From: Chloroflexota bacterium
GTDB taxonomy: Bacteria; Chloroflexota; Dehalococcoidia; JACPQK01
Length of the DNA stretch: 15,450 nt
NCBI GenBank assembly: GCA_016190535.1
Contig: JACPQK010000051.1
Coordinates: forward strand, 1-15,450
Direction: 5' to 3'
The notes under the pieces were generated by a model. It searched no databases. It worked only from the letters and a program-made list of their open reading frames with translations, and had not been told where the DNA came from. Both the position numbers and the translations under genes were made by a program. Of the stretch, positions 13,940 to 15,450 are shown one piece after another (positions within the stretch are counted from its first letter, which is position 1; every line of letters begins with the position of its first letter).

Positions 13940-14854
13940 TTGCGGGTGGGCAAAATCCCGGAGACTGGCGAGATGTTCCTCATCAGCGATAACGTGGGAT
14001 GGGGCCTCTTCGACACTCCGAATTCCGCAGTAATGCAGGACGCCGATGGCAACGGGGTCATCTCTTATCAAACGCCTGGTGAGCGGCAGTCGGTGAGCGG
14101 CGCTTTGCTTCAGGGCGCTACACAGGCGTGGCGGATCGTCTCGGTATCGCCCTCTGGCCGCACCGTGAAGCTATCTCCTGTAGCTAAAGGGACGCTGAAG
14201 GGGCGTGTCCAGACCTTCGTTGGTGCCAGGCCAGTAGCTGGTGCCACCATACAGATCTGGCCGGGACCCTTTGAGACCACCAGCGGCCAGGACGGCTCCT
14301 ACAGCCTGGAGGCCTATGGGGCAGCGCCTTGGAAGGTGCTGGTGAAAAAGGAAGGATATATACCCTTTGTGTACTATGCAGGTCGTGGCAAAGACCCCGC
14401 CTCTACGCCTGGTATTTCTTTGAGAGAGCGCAGCGTGACCACCTTTAACTTTGAGCTGGGCGAGGGCTCATCACAGACCTCAGGTACAGTCAAGTTGCTC
14501 CCGTCCGGGTCCTTCTACGCCATCCTTGGGCTGGCGTTTAGCGATCAGACTGTGGGGGATTTCTCCGTAAACACTTATCAGCAGCAGGACAAAGAGGGGA
14601 AAACCGTGGCGGGCGCATCAGCGTGCTCCCAGTTCGAGGGTCAAAGGGGTATGGTGGGACTGGGAGACCGGGGGGCCACACCCCTGGACCAGATAACCAT
14701 CCCGCCCATCGGGTATTCGAACAGTTGCGTCCAGCTCAACTCGGGCCATGTCTATATCGTGAAAGCCCGAGAAGGGCTGGAGGGGCACTTCGTCGTCCTC
14801 CGCGTGGATTCCATAACAACCGATGGGGCTACCATCTCCTACCTGTACAGGTAG
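13940..14854 (+). CDS. C-terminal part of a split surface protein with carboxypeptidase-regulatory-like domain
   Basis: The 304-residue frame counted from TTG 13940 has no ribosome-binding site, and the frame is open well upstream, encoding a Pro/Thr-rich linker (GGTAPTPAPVPTPTVSPAS) back to the C9 tract. It therefore looks like the continuation of the preceding half. Segment 1 (about residues 1-80) is unassigned. Segment 2, GTLKGRVQTFVGARPVAGATI to DGSYSLEA, is a carboxypeptidase-regulatory-like beta-sandwich, a domain common in extracellular proteins. Segment 3 (about 185-304), ending GHVYIVKAREGLEGHFVVLRV, is a conserved-looking domain I cannot name. The roles are probably extracellular adhesion or binding; no catalytic residues are visible. 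Confidence 0.55.
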   Translation: MRVGKIPETGEMFLISDNVGWGLFDTPNSAVMQDADGNGVISYQTPGERQSVSGALLQGATQAWRIVSVSPSGRTVKLSPVAKGTLKGRVQTFVGARPVAGATIQIWPGPFETTSGQDGSYSLEAYGAAPWKVLVKKEGYIPFVYYAGRGKDPASTPGISLRERSVTTFNFELGEGSSQTSGTVKLLPSGSFYAILGLAFSDQTVGDFSVNTYQQQDKEGKTVAGASACSQFEGQRGMVGLGDRGATPLDQITIPPIGYSNSCVQLNSGHVYIVKAREGLEGHFVVLRVDSITTDGATISYLYR

Positions 14855-14898
14855 ATAGGTCTGGGGGCTACGCCCGTCAACAGGTAAACCCCCAGACC
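14839..14898 (+). terminator. palindrome at the stop codon and a 10-bp terminator stem
   Basis: CTACCTGTACAGGTAG (14839-14854) is a perfect 16-base palindrome whose last three bases are the stop codon. GGTCTGGGGG (14858-14867) then pairs with CCCCCAGACC (14889-14898) across a 21-base loop. No U-tract follows. Together they are a likely transcription end or RNA-stability structure. Confidence 0.5.
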
Positions 14899-14930
14899 GT
14901 AGCCTTGCGTCTCTCTGCTCCCGGACAATC

Positions 14931-14960
14931 CCCCGCCCCCAGCCTTCGGGCTGTGCGGGG
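14931..14960 (-). terminator. hairpin after the ABC-2 permease gene
   Basis: CAGCC-TTCG-GGCTG (stable UUCG-type loop on the plus strand) is nested in CCCCGC/GCGGGG. It lies just beyond the stop of the leftward permease gene and faces the preceding terminator, so the two transcripts converge here. The U-tract on the minus strand is poor. Confidence 0.45.
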
Positions 14961-14970
14961 TTGGGAGGGG

Positions 14971-15450
14971 CTAACCGGGCACTATGTCCCGGCGCTCAAA
15001 GAGCCATATGGCGGCAACCAGGACCACCAGGGCGGCCCCCACATGCAGGGCCAGCCCGGCCACGTGGAGTCTCCCCTCCAGCAGCAAGGGCACACCCTGG
15101 AAGTAGTAGAAGAAGGATCCCTTCTGTAGCCACTGGAAGGATCCCAGGGCTGGCCCCACGAAGTTAAGGATGTGCATGCCCGCCGTAATGAGCCCCGATA
15201 CCATCAAGGCCCGGCCGGTGTTCAGGTAGAGGACGGAGAACAGCGAGGCATAGGCCGCCACGGCCACCACCAGCAGGTAGACCTGAAGATGGGCCAGAAG
15301 CAGGTTGCCCAAATCCAGCCCCACCCCAATGGCCCTCGTCCCCACCAGCATACCCACCACGGAGGCGACGAGGATGGCGGCCAGGGCCACCAGGAACGCC
15401 AGGAACTTGTAGAGTACCACCTGGGAGCGGCGCACCGGCTGGGCCAGCAG
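14971..15450 (-). CDS. ABC-2 type transporter permease, C-terminal part
   Basis: The gene runs off the right edge; 159 C-terminal residues are present. The sequence opens LLAQPVRRSQVVLYKFLAFL, the cytoplasmic coupling segment typical of ABC-2 permeases of the NosY/NatB type (LLaqPvsR..vvlgKf). Four or so transmembrane helices follow, including FLVALAAILVASVVGMLVG, VYLLVVAVAAYASLFSVLY and VGAALVVLVAAIWLFERRDI, the last close to the C-terminus with the usual FERRD ending. It exports an unknown substrate, with its ATPase probably encoded upstream (to the right, outside the window). GTG at 15435 lies inside the conserved segment and is not the true start. Confidence 0.85.
   Translation of the reverse strand: MLAQPVRRSQVVLYKFLAFLVALAAILVASVVGMLVGTRAIGVGLDLGNLLLAHLQVYLLVVAVAAYASLFSVLYLNTGRALMVSGLITAGMHILNFVGPALGSFQWLQKGSFFYYFQGVPLLLEGRLHVAGLALHVGAALVVLVAAIWLFERRDIVPG

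Overview
The window is GC-rich, densely coded bacterial DNA with frequent GTG and TTG starts, several good sigma-70-type promoters, at least one probable leaderless start and many dispersed palindromic repeats. Gene content (PhoB/PhoR pair, pstSCAB-phoU, bacterial-type ProRS, monocarboxylate-type MFS carrier, Pro/Thr-linked surface protein, ABC-2 permease) and repeat style suggest an environmental Chloroflexota-like bacterium. That taxonomic guess is an inference of modest confidence; no rRNA or other marker fixes it.

Layout. 1-287 is a repeat-rich intergenic region with a 21-bp inverted repeat. 288-2776 holds an overlapping response regulator/sensor kinase pair (phoB-phoR type), closed by a perfect 42-bp palindrome. 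2836-3034 is an elaborate control region: two separate four-unit arrays of 11-bp direct repeats that look like PHO boxes, an 18-codon ORF with a near-perfect Shine-Dalgarno sequence between and under them, and a -10 element before pstS. 3035-7519 is the complete high-affinity phosphate uptake operon pstS-pstC-pstA-pstB-phoU. A shared terminator separates it from a convergent SnoaL-like gene (7640-8101, minus). 8255-9311 carries two small hypothetical membrane-associated proteins, each with its own promoter. 9312-9960 has no convincing gene and is a cluster of dispersed palindromic repeats, including a MITE-like element with TGTCATTGCGAG ends. 10056-12060 is a stand-alone Lrp/AsnC-type RAM-domain protein coupled to proS, followed by an MFS carrier (12092-13387). 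13461-14854 encodes a surface-type protein split into two frames at a run of nine C residues. The window ends inside an ABC-2 permease gene on the minus strand.

How the genes work together. The kinase senses phosphate status, probably through PstSCAB-PhoU, and phosphorylates the regulator, which would bind the 11-bp repeat arrays and switch on pstSCAB-phoU. PstS captures phosphate, PstC/PstA form the channel, PstB supplies ATP-driven power and PhoU feeds transporter state back to the kinase. Regulator, target sites and transporter lie together in 7.5 kb, so this is a self-contained phosphate-starvation module.

Most unusual features: the paired PHO-box arrays with an embedded tiny ORF, the C9 frameshift site, and a repeat family whose copies lie at both ends of the window (61-122, 203-223, 13407-13453).
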